A stretch of DNA of 7,343 bases from Fibrobacterota bacterium (lineage in GTDB: Bacteria; Fibrobacterota; Chitinivibrionia; Chitinivibrionales; JANQEN01), in NCBI GenBank assembly GCA_030619215.1, contig JAUXBV010000162.1, forward strand, positions 1-7,343. Direction: 5' to 3'. The notes under the pieces were generated by a model, which saw only the letters and a list, made by a program, of their open reading frames with translations, had not been told where the DNA came from and searched no databases. The position numbers were made by a program, and so were the translations under genes. How positions within the stretch are numbered: the first letter of the stretch is position 1; each line of letters starts with the position of its first letter. This document shows, piece by piece, positions 1 through 5,865 of this stretch.

Positions 1-2363
1 ATCCTGGCCAGGTGGATGTTAATGTCCGGGCCGGTATAATTGTTTTTTACAAAGCCGGTATAAACCTCGTATGCTTTTGCAGTATCGTTTATCTGTTCGT
101 AAAGCAGTCCCGCCTTGGCGAAATAACTGTTATATTTACTATTGTCAAGGTTGTAAAGCTTTATATATGTTTGCGCTGCGGAAGTGATATCCTTTTCTTC
201 GAGATAGGTTTCGGCGAGCTTCAAAAGCGCCTTTTCATGTTTTGGATTCATTCCAATACATTTTTTGTAAAACTCGATGGCTTTTTTCGGATTTAATACC
301 TTCGCATAGCCGTTTCCAATCATAAATAATATATCGCTTCCGGGCGTCCCTGATTTAAAGCCTTTGGCAAGAGCCTGTTCCGCTTTCTTCCGGTGTTTTA
401 AATTCAAATAGGTAATGGCCAGATAGAAGTACGCCTCAGGATCACTTTTGTCAATCTTCAGTAACGTTATATATTCTCTTGCAGCAGCATTATACTGGCC
501 AAGGTTAAAATAGGCAGCGGCAACGCGCTTCTGGATATAAGGGTTGTTTTTGTCAAAGTACCGTGCTTTTTTATATACCTTTAATGCAGTGTTATAACTC
601 TCTTCCCCGAACCATGCATCTGCAAGGTAACGGTATGCTTTTGCATTCTGAGGCTGTTTTTTAATAAGCTTTTTAAGATAGGAGATAGCTGCACCGGTAT
701 CGCCTTTCTTGAGATATAACAGGGCAAGCGAAAACGCTCCCTGGGTTTTATCCGGGAGTAGCGGCATAGCATGATTGTACATGTAAAATGCTTTTTCATA
801 TTTTCCTTTATTGGTATAAATATCACCTAATGTAGTGAGGACACGGGCATCCTTCTCTCTTTTTTTCAGGAATTGCTCAAGGTGAAATATTGCGTTCGCA
901 GTATCCCCTGTTGCATAGTAAGATAAACCCAACAATTTTTGTATTAAAAGGCTGTCGGGGAACAGGTTTTCAGCTTTCTGAAGGGCTTCAAGAGCTCTCT
1001 TGGGTTTCTTTGCCTTTTCCCAGGTTTCAACCGAGGTTAACAGCAGGGTAAAGTCTTGTGAATTGCATTTCCATGCAGCATCGTAAAATGGGCCTGCTTC
1101 AGCAAAATCCTGTTTTATTACATGGATGTCGCCGATTAATTGAGTCGGCTCTGAAGCGTTTTTAAGCTGCCCTGCACTTTTCGTTAATACTATTTCCGCC
1201 TCCTTATATTTCTTCAGTTGCATGAGGGCTTTTCCTTTTTCAAGGTTCGCCTCTCCGCTATTGGTATTTATTACCAGCACTTTATTTGCGAACTCAATTG
1301 CTTTTTTTGGTTTTTTATTTCGGTTATTTTCCCGTGCAAAAAAGAGAAGAGCTGTTTGCTCAGTGCTGTCTGCAGCTAAGACGATCTGATATGCTTTTAC
1401 GGCTTTTAAGAACTTACCCAGAGCTTCTAATGACTGGGCACCTTCGAGCATTAACGGAAAGGTAATTATCCCTTTCTTTTCCGCATTTGCCGCATAGCTG
1501 AGCGCTTCCTGATATTTTACGCTTAGACGGAAATTCCTGCACACATCCGAATAGAACGACGCATAATTGGGGATTACAATGAGTAAACTTTTAAGATGTA
1601 CATTTGCTTCATCGTATTGTTTGGCATTTTCAAGTAGTTTTACAGCAATGTATTGTGCAAATAGGTTGTGCGGATCATCTTCCACTATTGAAATCAGCGC
1701 TTCCGTTGAAGTTTTCAGCTCCGGCAGTGTTGCCGCATATTTCCTGATTATAATTCGACCTATGGTCTTCATCACTCTCAGGTTTGAAGAAAGGGTTCTC
1801 ATTTTAAAGAAGCGGGATAACAGCTTTTGGTTAAAAGGGATATCGGTTTTTTGAAAAAGCCATAATACACATGAGTCCATTTCAGCGGTAAAATTCTCGA
1901 AGGTAAAGTTTTTCTCGTAGGTAGAGTAGTTTTTTGATCCGGTGCTGGTTATTAACTCAGCGTAGTAATATACGGTTCTCCCGTCACGGCTAATCTCATA
2001 GGTGTGATGTAATATGTGAGTGGCGCCTAATTCTTTTGCGGCTTCATCATAGGAGATTATTGACACAGAGTAAGGGCTCTTGGCATTATTGATAGCTGCG
2101 TGGATTTTTTCTGATGGGATGATCTCAATGTCACTGCTGGCTCTCAAACGGAAATAGAGATATTGCTCTAAGAGCCCGCTGAACCATTCATATTTTTCCT
2201 TTGGGCCGGCAGTAGCATTGACGGGAACCCCGATAAGGATAATAGGTCTTTTGCTAAAGGAATATGCTGATTTTCTTTTTGTTTTACCCGGTTGCTTTTC
2301 TGCTGCCGAAATTGGTAGAAAACATATCATCACTATACAGCAGATCAAGGTTGTTATCCGCAT
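1..2363 (-). CDS. Secreted TPR-repeat protein, C-terminus outside window
   Basis: This reading frame stays open for 787 codons from an ATG at 2363 down to the window edge, so the C-terminus is missing. The start is well supported: AAAGGAG (complement of 2371-2377) lies 7 nt upstream. Residues 1-21 form a signal peptide (MRITT, then a hydrophobic core ending PISAA), predicted to be cut after A21, so the protein should be periplasmic or surface-exposed. Residues ~39-160 form a small alpha/beta domain containing IILIGVPVN and LGATHILHHTY. It loosely recalls the FlgO/TolB-N/CsgG-like domains that precede TPRs in envelope proteins; this is a weak, by-eye resemblance. From ~231 to the edge I count about 16 consecutive ~34-residue units with TPR spacing, for example GKYEKAFYMYNHAMPLLP and GQYNAAAREYITLLKID. 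TPR arrays are protein-binding scaffolds; the partner is unknown. A terminator separates it from the gene upstream, so it probably has its own promoter. Confidence 0.9.
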   Translation of the reverse strand, partial: MRITTLICCIVMICFLPISAAEKQPGKTKRKSAYSFSKRPIILIGVPVNATAGPKEKYEWFSGLLEQYLYFRLRASSDIEIIPSEKIHAAINNAKSPYSVSIISYDEAAKELGATHILHHTYEISRDGRTVYYYAELITSTGSKNYSTYEKNFTFENFTAEMDSCVLWLFQKTDIPFNQKLLSRFFKMRTLSSNLRVMKTIGRIIIRKYAATLPELKTSTEALISIVEDDPHNLFAQYIAVKLLENAKQYDEANVHLKSLLIVIPNYASFYSDVCRNFRLSVKYQEALSYAANAEKKGIITFPLMLEGAQSLEALGKFLKAVKAYQIVLAADSTEQTALLFFARENNRNKKPKKAIEFANKVLVINTNSGEANLEKGKALMQLKKYKEAEIVLTKSAGQLKNASEPTQLIGDIHVIKQDFAEAGPFYDAAWKCNSQDFTLLLTSVETWEKAKKPKRALEALQKAENLFPDSLLIQKLLGLSYYATGDTANAIFHLEQFLKKREKDARVLTTLGDIYTNKGKYEKAFYMYNHAMPLLPDKTQGAFSLALLYLKKGDTGAAISYLKKLIKKQPQNAKAYRYLADAWFGEESYNTALKVYKKARYFDKNNPYIQKRVAAAYFNLGQYNAAAREYITLLKIDKSDPEAYFYLAITYLNLKHRKKAEQALAKGFKSGTPGSDILFMIGNGYAKVLNPKKAIEFYKKCIGMNPKHEKALLKLAETYLEEKDITSAAQTYIKLYNLDNSKYNSYFAKAGLLYEQINDTAKAYEVYTGFVKNNYTGPDINIHLAR

Positions 2364-2460
2364 ATCAAAGCTCCTTTAATTCCATCAATGTACGGTATGA
2401 AGGTTGATATTAAGAATTTGAATTAATTGTATAGAATAATAGTGATGGATATACCTCTAT

Positions 2461-2489
2461 AGTATGCGATAGAGTAAAAAAATATTCAA
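2461..2489 (-). promoter_or_regulatory. Candidate sigma70-type promoter for the TPR gene
   Basis: On the minus strand, TTGAAT (complement of 2484-2489) and CATACT (complement of 2461-2466) are separated by 17 bp. The pair lies downstream of the terminator at 2500-2528 and about 100 nt upstream of the TPR start codon. The -10 match is imperfect and the region is AT-rich, so chance matches are likely. The position is nonetheless where a promoter is needed. Confidence 0.3.
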
Positions 2490-2499
2490 TGTAAAATTG

Positions 2500-2528
2500 A
2501 AAAAGCGGAAATAGCCTTTCCGGTTTTT
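2500..2528 (-). terminator. Intrinsic terminator after the response regulator gene
   Basis: A stem CGGAAA/TTTCCG with a 5-nt loop (2506-2522) is followed, in minus-strand reading, by CTTTTT. It is flanked by A-tracts that could extend the stem after one mismatch. It lies 58 nt beyond the response-regulator stop codon and upstream of the TPR gene promoter region. The plus-strand reading also ends in a T-run, so the structure could work in both directions. Confidence 0.75.
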
Positions 2529-2585
2529 GTGTAAAAAATAGAGGGAAATAGTTTTAAAAGGAAGCTTTTTACAGGTGTGTACTTT

Positions 2586-3356
2586 TTATTGAAAAGCAGC
2601 TACATTACCATAGGCAATAAAATCCGTAATGGTACTCTTATGCATATGAAAGAATTCTTCCAAACGTTTATAAGAGCTTGACTCTATTGCTTTTTTTACC
2701 TTTAATCTCTCGCTATTCTGCTCAAGCTGTTCAAAATAGTTATACGCTGTCTCAAACATTTGATAGATCGAAAGTATGATTTTAGCATTTGCACCAAGAT
2801 TCTTTGTCCATATATGGCGAAGTGTTCTGTCGGTCATTCCCATCAGTTGAGCCCACTGTGAAACAAATTTAGGTGATTTTTCAAATAAGAGGTCTGTGGA
2901 TAGTGAGAGGGAGTCACTTGTTGTTGGACTGTATTTTGGATTAATTATGTTAAGCAGGGAAAGATGGTTGACTGTTTCAAGGAACTTGATGTTATCAAAT
3001 TTCCCTGATTTTTCAATTATCGCCTTAGCACCAAGGGCATGCGCATTAAAGCCTTTTGCCGGAGAAGGTCTTCCGGTAAGAATAATAAAAGAGATTCTAT
3101 TTCCAAATTGTTTGAGCAGGTAAAATTCATCATTTTTTATGTCGGAAATACCAAGGTCCATGACACACAGGTGAATTCGAGAGGGTGAAGAGAGTATCTT
3201 CTCTGCCTGTTGTGCTGTTGTGGCGTTATGGATACAGTAAGGGCATACCGGCTTCAGGATTCCACTGAGAAGCGAAAGTATCCTGGTGTCGTCGTCAACC
3301 AGTAGAACATTTACCAGTTTGTCCAGATAATAAAATGGCTTATCAAGCAAAGGCAT
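2586..3356 (-). CDS. Response regulator, receiver domain plus AraC-like HTH
   Basis: This 256-residue cytoplasmic protein is probably a phosphorylation-controlled transcription factor. The receiver domain spans ~15-132: acidic pocket D21-D22-D23 (LLVDDDT), phospho-acceptor D67 (CVMDLG), conserved T94 (IILTG) and K116 (IIEKSG). All catalytic receiver positions are present, so it should accept phosphate from a histidine kinase; none is encoded in the window. Residues ~161-205 look like the first HTH of the AraC family (WAQLMGMTDRTLRHIWTKNL, then LGANAKIILSIYQMFETA). The usual second HTH is not clear: the protein ends at TITDFIAYGNVAAFQ, where a second AraC helix pair would only be starting. The ATG at 3356 has only a weak GGAT upstream, but no alternative start precedes the receiver. 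A terminator at 2500-2528 follows. The gene lies 176 nt downstream of lysA. Its targets are unknown. Confidence 0.85.
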   Translation of the reverse strand: MPLLDKPFYYLDKLVNVLLVDDDTRILSLLSGILKPVCPYCIHNATTAQQAEKILSSPSRIHLCVMDLGISDIKNDEFYLLKQFGNRISFIILTGRPSPAKGFNAHALGAKAIIEKSGKFDNIKFLETVNHLSLLNIINPKYSPTTSDSLSLSTDLLFEKSPKFVSQWAQLMGMTDRTLRHIWTKNLGANAKIILSIYQMFETAYNYFEQLEQNSERLKVKKAIESSSYKRLEEFFHMHKSTITDFIAYGNVAAFQ

Positions 3357-3532
3357 GGTTATCCACGATTTTAAATTAACACTATTATTATTCTCTTGTC
3401 ATTAAAATAGTTATTAAAGTGTGTTTTGTTAAATGCTTTCTTTAATTATCATTATATTTTACACAGGAAATTATTACCAGGCTGCCGTGTTTGTAAAGTA
3501 AACAAAACAAGTAATGGAAAGTGTTATTGTAA
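3357..3532. other. Intergenic region between lysA and the response regulator
   Basis: This AT-rich 176-bp gap shows no coding potential. A TATAAT hexamer (complement of 3451-3456) on the minus strand could be the -10 of a response-regulator promoter, but I see no good -35 at 16-18 bp. I also see no hairpin with a T-run after lysA, so read-through from lysA into the regulator is possible. Confidence 0.4.
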
Positions 3533-4798
3533 TTACGCCGTGAAAGTTTTTAATCCCTCAAAATCAAGAGTTGCGAAATAATCATCAACAGTCTCTGCTC
3601 TCCGTATTTGAATAATTTCACCGTTTTCTCTAAAAAGTAATTCAGCTGAGCGGAGTTTACCATTGTAATTGAATCCCATCGAATGCCCGTGGGCTCCTGT
3701 GTCATGAATAACAATAATATCACCTGTCTCAAGCTCCGGCAGTTTTCTGTCAATTGCAAGCTTATCGTTATTTTCGCAAAGAGAGCCTGTGAGGTCATAT
3801 ACCCGGTTATGTGGTAAGTCTTCTTTTCCAGGAATGGTAATATGATGGTATGACCCATATAAAGCCGGACGCATTAAATCGGCAATAGATGCGTCCAGGC
3901 CGGCGTAGTTTTTATATGTTTTCTTAATATGCCTTACTTTTGAGACAAGGTATCCATACGGGCCGGTAATCATCCTGCCGCATTCTAAAAAGAGTTTTAG
4001 CGGATGACAGTTATTTGTTCTGATAATTGTATCATATTTTTCTTTGATGCCTTTCGAGAGAGATTCAATATCAACAGGTTTGTCCTCAGGCTTGTAAGGG
4101 ATTCCTATTCCGCCGCCGATATTAGCAAACTCAAGGGAAATTTTTATGTTTTTAGAAATCTCCACGACAAGCTTGAAGATCATTTCAGCCGTTTCAACAA
4201 AGTGTCCGGGATTAAGCTCATTTGAAGCAAGCATTGTATGTATACCGAAACGTTGTATCCCCATATTCTTTGCCATCTTGTATGCTTCAAAAAGTTGTTC
4301 ATGTGTAAGGCCGAATTTTGCATCCTGGGGCTGGCCTATAATAGCATTTCCCTGTTTTCTATTTCCCGGATTGTAGCGGAAACTGATAATATCCGGAAGC
4401 CCCGCATGTTTTTCAAGATAGGCAATATGTGATATATCGTCAAGGTTTATAATAGCGCCCAGCTCTTTAGCTTTAATAAATTCTTCTGCAGGTGTATCGT
4501 TTGAAGAAAGCATAATATCTTCGCCGCCTATACCAACTTTCCCGGCAAGCAAAAGCTCGGGCAAAGAGCTGCAGTCCGCACCAAAACCTTCCGATTTAAG
4601 AATTTTCATTATATATGGGTTTGGGGTGGCCTTTACAGCAAAATACTCCTTAAATCCCTCTGCCCATGAGAACGCATTTATCAGGCGGCGTGCGTTTTCT
4701 CTGATATCTTTTTCAATGTATATATGGAATGGCGTAGGATATATTGATATAATATCTTCCAGTTGTTCTTTAGTAAAAGGCATTTTTTCCTGAGGCAT
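3533..4798 (-). CDS. lysA: Diaminopimelate decarboxylase (PLP, fold type III)
   Basis: LysA converts meso-diaminopimelate to L-lysine and CO2 in the cytoplasm, the last step of lysine biosynthesis. The 421-residue length is typical of the family. K56 in FAVKATPNP is the expected PLP Schiff-base lysine of the N-terminal alanine-racemase-like barrel. H187 (GIHTML) should stack on the cofactor ring, and GGGIGIPY (228-235) binds its phosphate. LECGR (271-275) stands where most members have EPGR. RPALYGSYHHI (310-320) fits the substrate-binding segment. LCENND (340-345) occupies the CESGD position of DAP decarboxylases and supplies the cross-subunit cysteine C341. HDTGAHGHSMGFNYNG (365-380) supplies the C-terminal Tyr-378. 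The CENND and ECGR variants suggest a divergent subgroup; another amino-acid decarboxylase activity is possible but less likely. The start could be the ATG at 4798 or at 4783, which has AGGA 4 nt upstream. No other lysine genes are adjacent. Confidence 0.85.
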   Translation of the reverse strand: MPQEKMPFTKEQLEDIISIYPTPFHIYIEKDIRENARRLINAFSWAEGFKEYFAVKATPNPYIMKILKSEGFGADCSSLPELLLAGKVGIGGEDIMLSSNDTPAEEFIKAKELGAIINLDDISHIAYLEKHAGLPDIISFRYNPGNRKQGNAIIGQPQDAKFGLTHEQLFEAYKMAKNMGIQRFGIHTMLASNELNPGHFVETAEMIFKLVVEISKNIKISLEFANIGGGIGIPYKPEDKPVDIESLSKGIKEKYDTIIRTNNCHPLKLFLECGRMITGPYGYLVSKVRHIKKTYKNYAGLDASIADLMRPALYGSYHHITIPGKEDLPHNRVYDLTGSLCENNDKLAIDRKLPELETGDIIVIHDTGAHGHSMGFNYNGKLRSAELLFRENGEIIQIRRAETVDDYFATLDFEGLKTFTA

Positions 4799-4811
4799 AG
4801 GGACATTCCCT
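4799..4811 (-). promoter_or_regulatory. Small hairpin covering the lysA Shine-Dalgarno
   Basis: Immediately before the lysA ATG, the minus strand reads AGGGA-ATG-TCCCT, a perfect 5-bp inverted repeat with a 3-nt loop. The AGGGA arm is the only Shine-Dalgarno candidate for the 4798 start, so pairing would hide it. The loop ATG is out of frame with lysA. This could damp translation from 4798 or favour the internal start at 4783. Such a short repeat could also be chance. Confidence 0.35.
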
Positions 4812-4929
4812 GATAATTAACAAATCTTAATTTGGTTTAAATGAAATAATTTTGAATCGAATAAATATAGTTTATTGATGATATTTCAGGTGTTGCTAAA
4901 TAGAGATTTTAATAGTGAAGGATTAATAT
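4812..4929. other. AT-rich divergent intergenic region
   Basis: This stretch separates lysA (minus) from the candidate small gene (plus) and must hold the lysA promoter if lysA is not transcribed from further upstream. On the minus strand I see TATATT-like motifs without a convincing -35. The best signal is the plus-strand promoter listed separately at 4875-4902. No gene is visible here. Confidence 0.4.
4875..4902 (+). promoter_or_regulatory. Candidate promoter for the small plus-strand gene
   Basis: TTGATG (4875-4880), a 16-bp spacer and TAAATA (4897-4902), with TG at 4894-4895 forming an extended -10, make a reasonable sigma70-type promoter. Transcription would begin near 4909. That leaves a short leader containing the GAAGGA ribosome-binding site at 4917-4922. 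Confidence 0.4.
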
Positions 4930-5076
4930 ATGTTTAAATTGAAATTATTAAATTCGTTGGTATTAATATTTTTTATATCAATCTTAAAATGCATGCATGA
5001 TATAGAAAAGAAAAAAGGAGCCGGAGAAGGTATACTTTTTAATCGTGGAAGGAGCAGTTCATTATCAATAGCTTGA
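4930..5076 (+). CDS. Possible small secreted or membrane protein (48 aa)
   Basis: I do not recognise this short reading frame. It encodes 48 residues. A basic start (MFKLK) is followed by a hydrophobic stretch (LLNSLVLIFFISIL) and then K-C at 20-21, and the rest is polar and glycine/serine-rich (KKKGAGEG, then GRSSS). This is the layout of a tiny lipoprotein or a single-pass membrane peptide, although lysine just before the cysteine is a poor lipobox. The GAGEG stretch after the cysteine faintly recalls entericidin-type lipoproteins, which is not enough to name it. In favour of a real gene, GAAGGA (4917-4922) lies 7 nt before the ATG and a promoter-like pair sits at 4875-4902. It is also the only plus-strand candidate in a gene-free gap. 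Against it are its length and the AT-rich setting, in which hydrophobic frames arise by chance. A small hydrophobic toxin is another possibility, but no antitoxin is visible. Confidence 0.4.
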   Translation: MFKLKLLNSLVLIFFISILKCMHDIEKKKGAGEGILFNRGRSSSLSIA

Positions 5077-5157
5077 GCGGAATTTTGTTATTGTGTAAAT
5101 TGTGAGAAGGGATATGTTTTTAATGCGGGAAACGCAACAACGGTTCGCCAAATGTTT
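5077..5157. other. Short non-coding stretch beside the hsdR relic
   Basis: I find no gene here. The nonamer ATGTTTTTA occurs twice in the same orientation (5114-5122 and 5152-5160). Between the copies lies a more GC-rich patch with short complementary pieces (GCGGGAAACGC, CGGTTCGCC) that does not fold into a clear terminator. It may belong with the foreign-looking tail of the hsdR remnant next to it. Confidence 0.3.
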
Positions 5158-5424
5158 TTAGTTTTCGCCTATAATCCTTTTACAAGAAAAAATCGAAAAC
5201 TTTGGCTGTTGTGCAATGGGCAGAGCGCCTCTTTGGTTTTTGTTTTCATTTCTTAACCCCGCCCAGAATCGCTGAAGCCACGATGGTAGATACTGTTTTA
5301 AGTCATCACGAAGTAGTACCTCGGACATCTCTTTGTGGATTTGCTCACCAGAAAGATTTTTGTAATTCTCTGCTTCAAAGAGTTCTATAACAGTTTGTTC
5401 TAATTTTTCTTCTGTGAATTTCAT
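5158..5424 (-). pseudogene. hsdR: Truncated hsdR, N-terminal fragment only
   Basis: The first ~45 residues from the ATG at 5424 (starting MKFTEEKLEQ and including SGEQIHKE and LLRDDLKQYL) match the conserved extreme N-terminus of type I restriction endonuclease R subunits. Full HsdR has about 800-1100 residues, with a PD-(D/E)xK nuclease followed by SF2 helicase motors. Here the match stops near 5290 and is followed by about 43 unrelated residues (WLQRFWAGL, RGALPIAQQP, SCKRIIGEN) before a TAA at 5158. Neither nuclease nor helicase motifs remain, so the product cannot restrict DNA. I chose 5424 because it gives the family's usual first residues and has AGAGG 7 nt upstream; the frame is open from a TTG at 5445. 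An in-frame ATG at 5430 overlaps the upstream gene's stop as ATGA, the normal coupling inside an operon. The 3' tail is a rearrangement product or inserted repeat. Confidence 0.75.
5161..5289 (-). other. Non-HsdR tail fused to the hsdR fragment
   Basis: The frame stays open after homology to HsdR ends, but the encoded residues (rich in W, N, Q, K and P) do not fit the next part of HsdR, where a segment like ASRYxxDxIT is expected. The base composition is visibly richer in G and C than the flanks. The DNA may be a foreign junction or one copy of a dispersed repeat. I cannot test copy number from this window. Confidence 0.45.
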
Positions 5425-5426
5425 AC

Positions 5427-5768
5427 TCATACCTCTACCTGCCAATGTCCTCTTGTTCCACCAATTCTTTTTAATACCCCTTTTTCTTTAAGTGTTTTAA
5501 TGTGTTTGTCAACCGCAGAGTCATTGATATTAAGTTTCTTAGCAATTGCCCTGTAACTGATTTTATTATCCGAAACAATAATATTAATAATTTCTATTTG
5601 TCGGGCAGTTAATTCCATTGCCCCACCTATTGAGCCACCATTATTCTCATCATCCCTAAAATCACGATATATAGGAAACTCTACAACAAAATAAATTCTG
5701 TTTGGATAATCTGTATCAAAAATTGGCTTGGGTGTATATTGATTTGTAGAGGTAAATTGATTACACAT
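5427..5768 (-). pseudogene. 3' remnant of ATP-binding winged-helix gene of a type I R-M operon
   Basis: Residues ~11-40 (YTPKPIFDTD, RIYFVVEFPI) match the end of the ATPase-like domain of AlbA/COG2865-type putative transcriptional regulators. Residues ~52-113 form their C-terminal winged helix: LTARQIEIINII, then KISYRAIAKKLNINDSAVD, KHIKTLKEKGVLKRIGGTRG and HWQV. Complete members have several hundred residues, with an N-terminal AlbA_2 (Schlafen-like) domain and a middle ATPase domain, both absent here. Such genes often sit between hsdS and hsdR, which explains the ATGA overlap with the hsdR fragment. The apparent ATG at 5768 lies in the loop of a 12-bp inverted repeat, and the first ~10 codons look non-homologous, so it is probably fortuitous. 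The winged helix is itself intact and could still fold if the fragment is expressed. I call it a pseudogene; a retained small DNA-binding protein is the alternative. Confidence 0.7.
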
Positions 5769-5784
5769 AGTCCCTCTACAAATC
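5741..5784. repeat. 12-bp perfect inverted repeat at the relic's upstream breakpoint
   Basis: GATTTGTAGAGG at 5741-5752 is repeated as its exact reverse complement CCTCTACAAATC at 5773-5784, with a 20-nt spacer. In minus-strand RNA this forms a stem with the GAGG Shine-Dalgarno-like arm paired and the AUG at 5768 in the loop. It has no T-run, so it is not a standard terminator. It lies where homology to the ATP-binding protein family begins. It could be a regulatory hairpin or operator, or a scar of the event that deleted the rest of the operon. Confidence 0.8.
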
Positions 5785-5865
5785 GACTTTTAGCTTTTAA
5801 AGAAGGGTATATAGATATAACATAAATCTCTATAAAATGCTATTTAATTATATTTAGCGGATAAT
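5785..5865. other. AT-rich intergenic spacer after the solute-binding protein gene
   Basis: This is almost pure A/T with no gene. On the minus strand it follows the stop codon of the solute-binding protein gene. It contains a TATAGA/TCTATA imperfect hairpin but no G/C-rich stem, so no clear terminator. TATAAT occurs on the minus strand without a matching -35. Confidence 0.4.

Noticed and set aside
1567..1854. Plus-strand 95-codon frame opposite the TPR gene.
   Set aside because: The opposite strand encodes continuous TPR repeats here; the frame has no homology or start signal of its own.
2551..2570. AAAAG-GAAG-CTTTT as a second terminator after the response regulator.
   Set aside because: The stem is only A/T-rich and short; the hairpin at 2500-2528 is far better.
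4004..4432. Plus-strand open frames antisense to lysA.
   Set aside because: They are mirror frames of a strongly conserved enzyme gene, with no SD or recognisable product.
4988..4998. Palindrome ATGCATGCAT inside the small plus-strand frame.
   Set aside because: A simple alternating palindrome without a partner site or context; no operator can be claimed.
5161..5290. Possible integron attC site in the tail after the hsdR fragment.
   Set aside because: No pair of RYYYAAC and GTTRRRY core sites could be found; the closest, TCTTAAC/GTTAAGA, breaks the consensus.
5105..5807. Seven-base direct repeat AGAAGGG at 5105-5111 and 5801-5807 flanking the restriction relic, a possible target-site duplication.
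   Set aside because: Seven bases found by scanning ~700 bp is close to chance, and no transposon end or transposase accompanies it.
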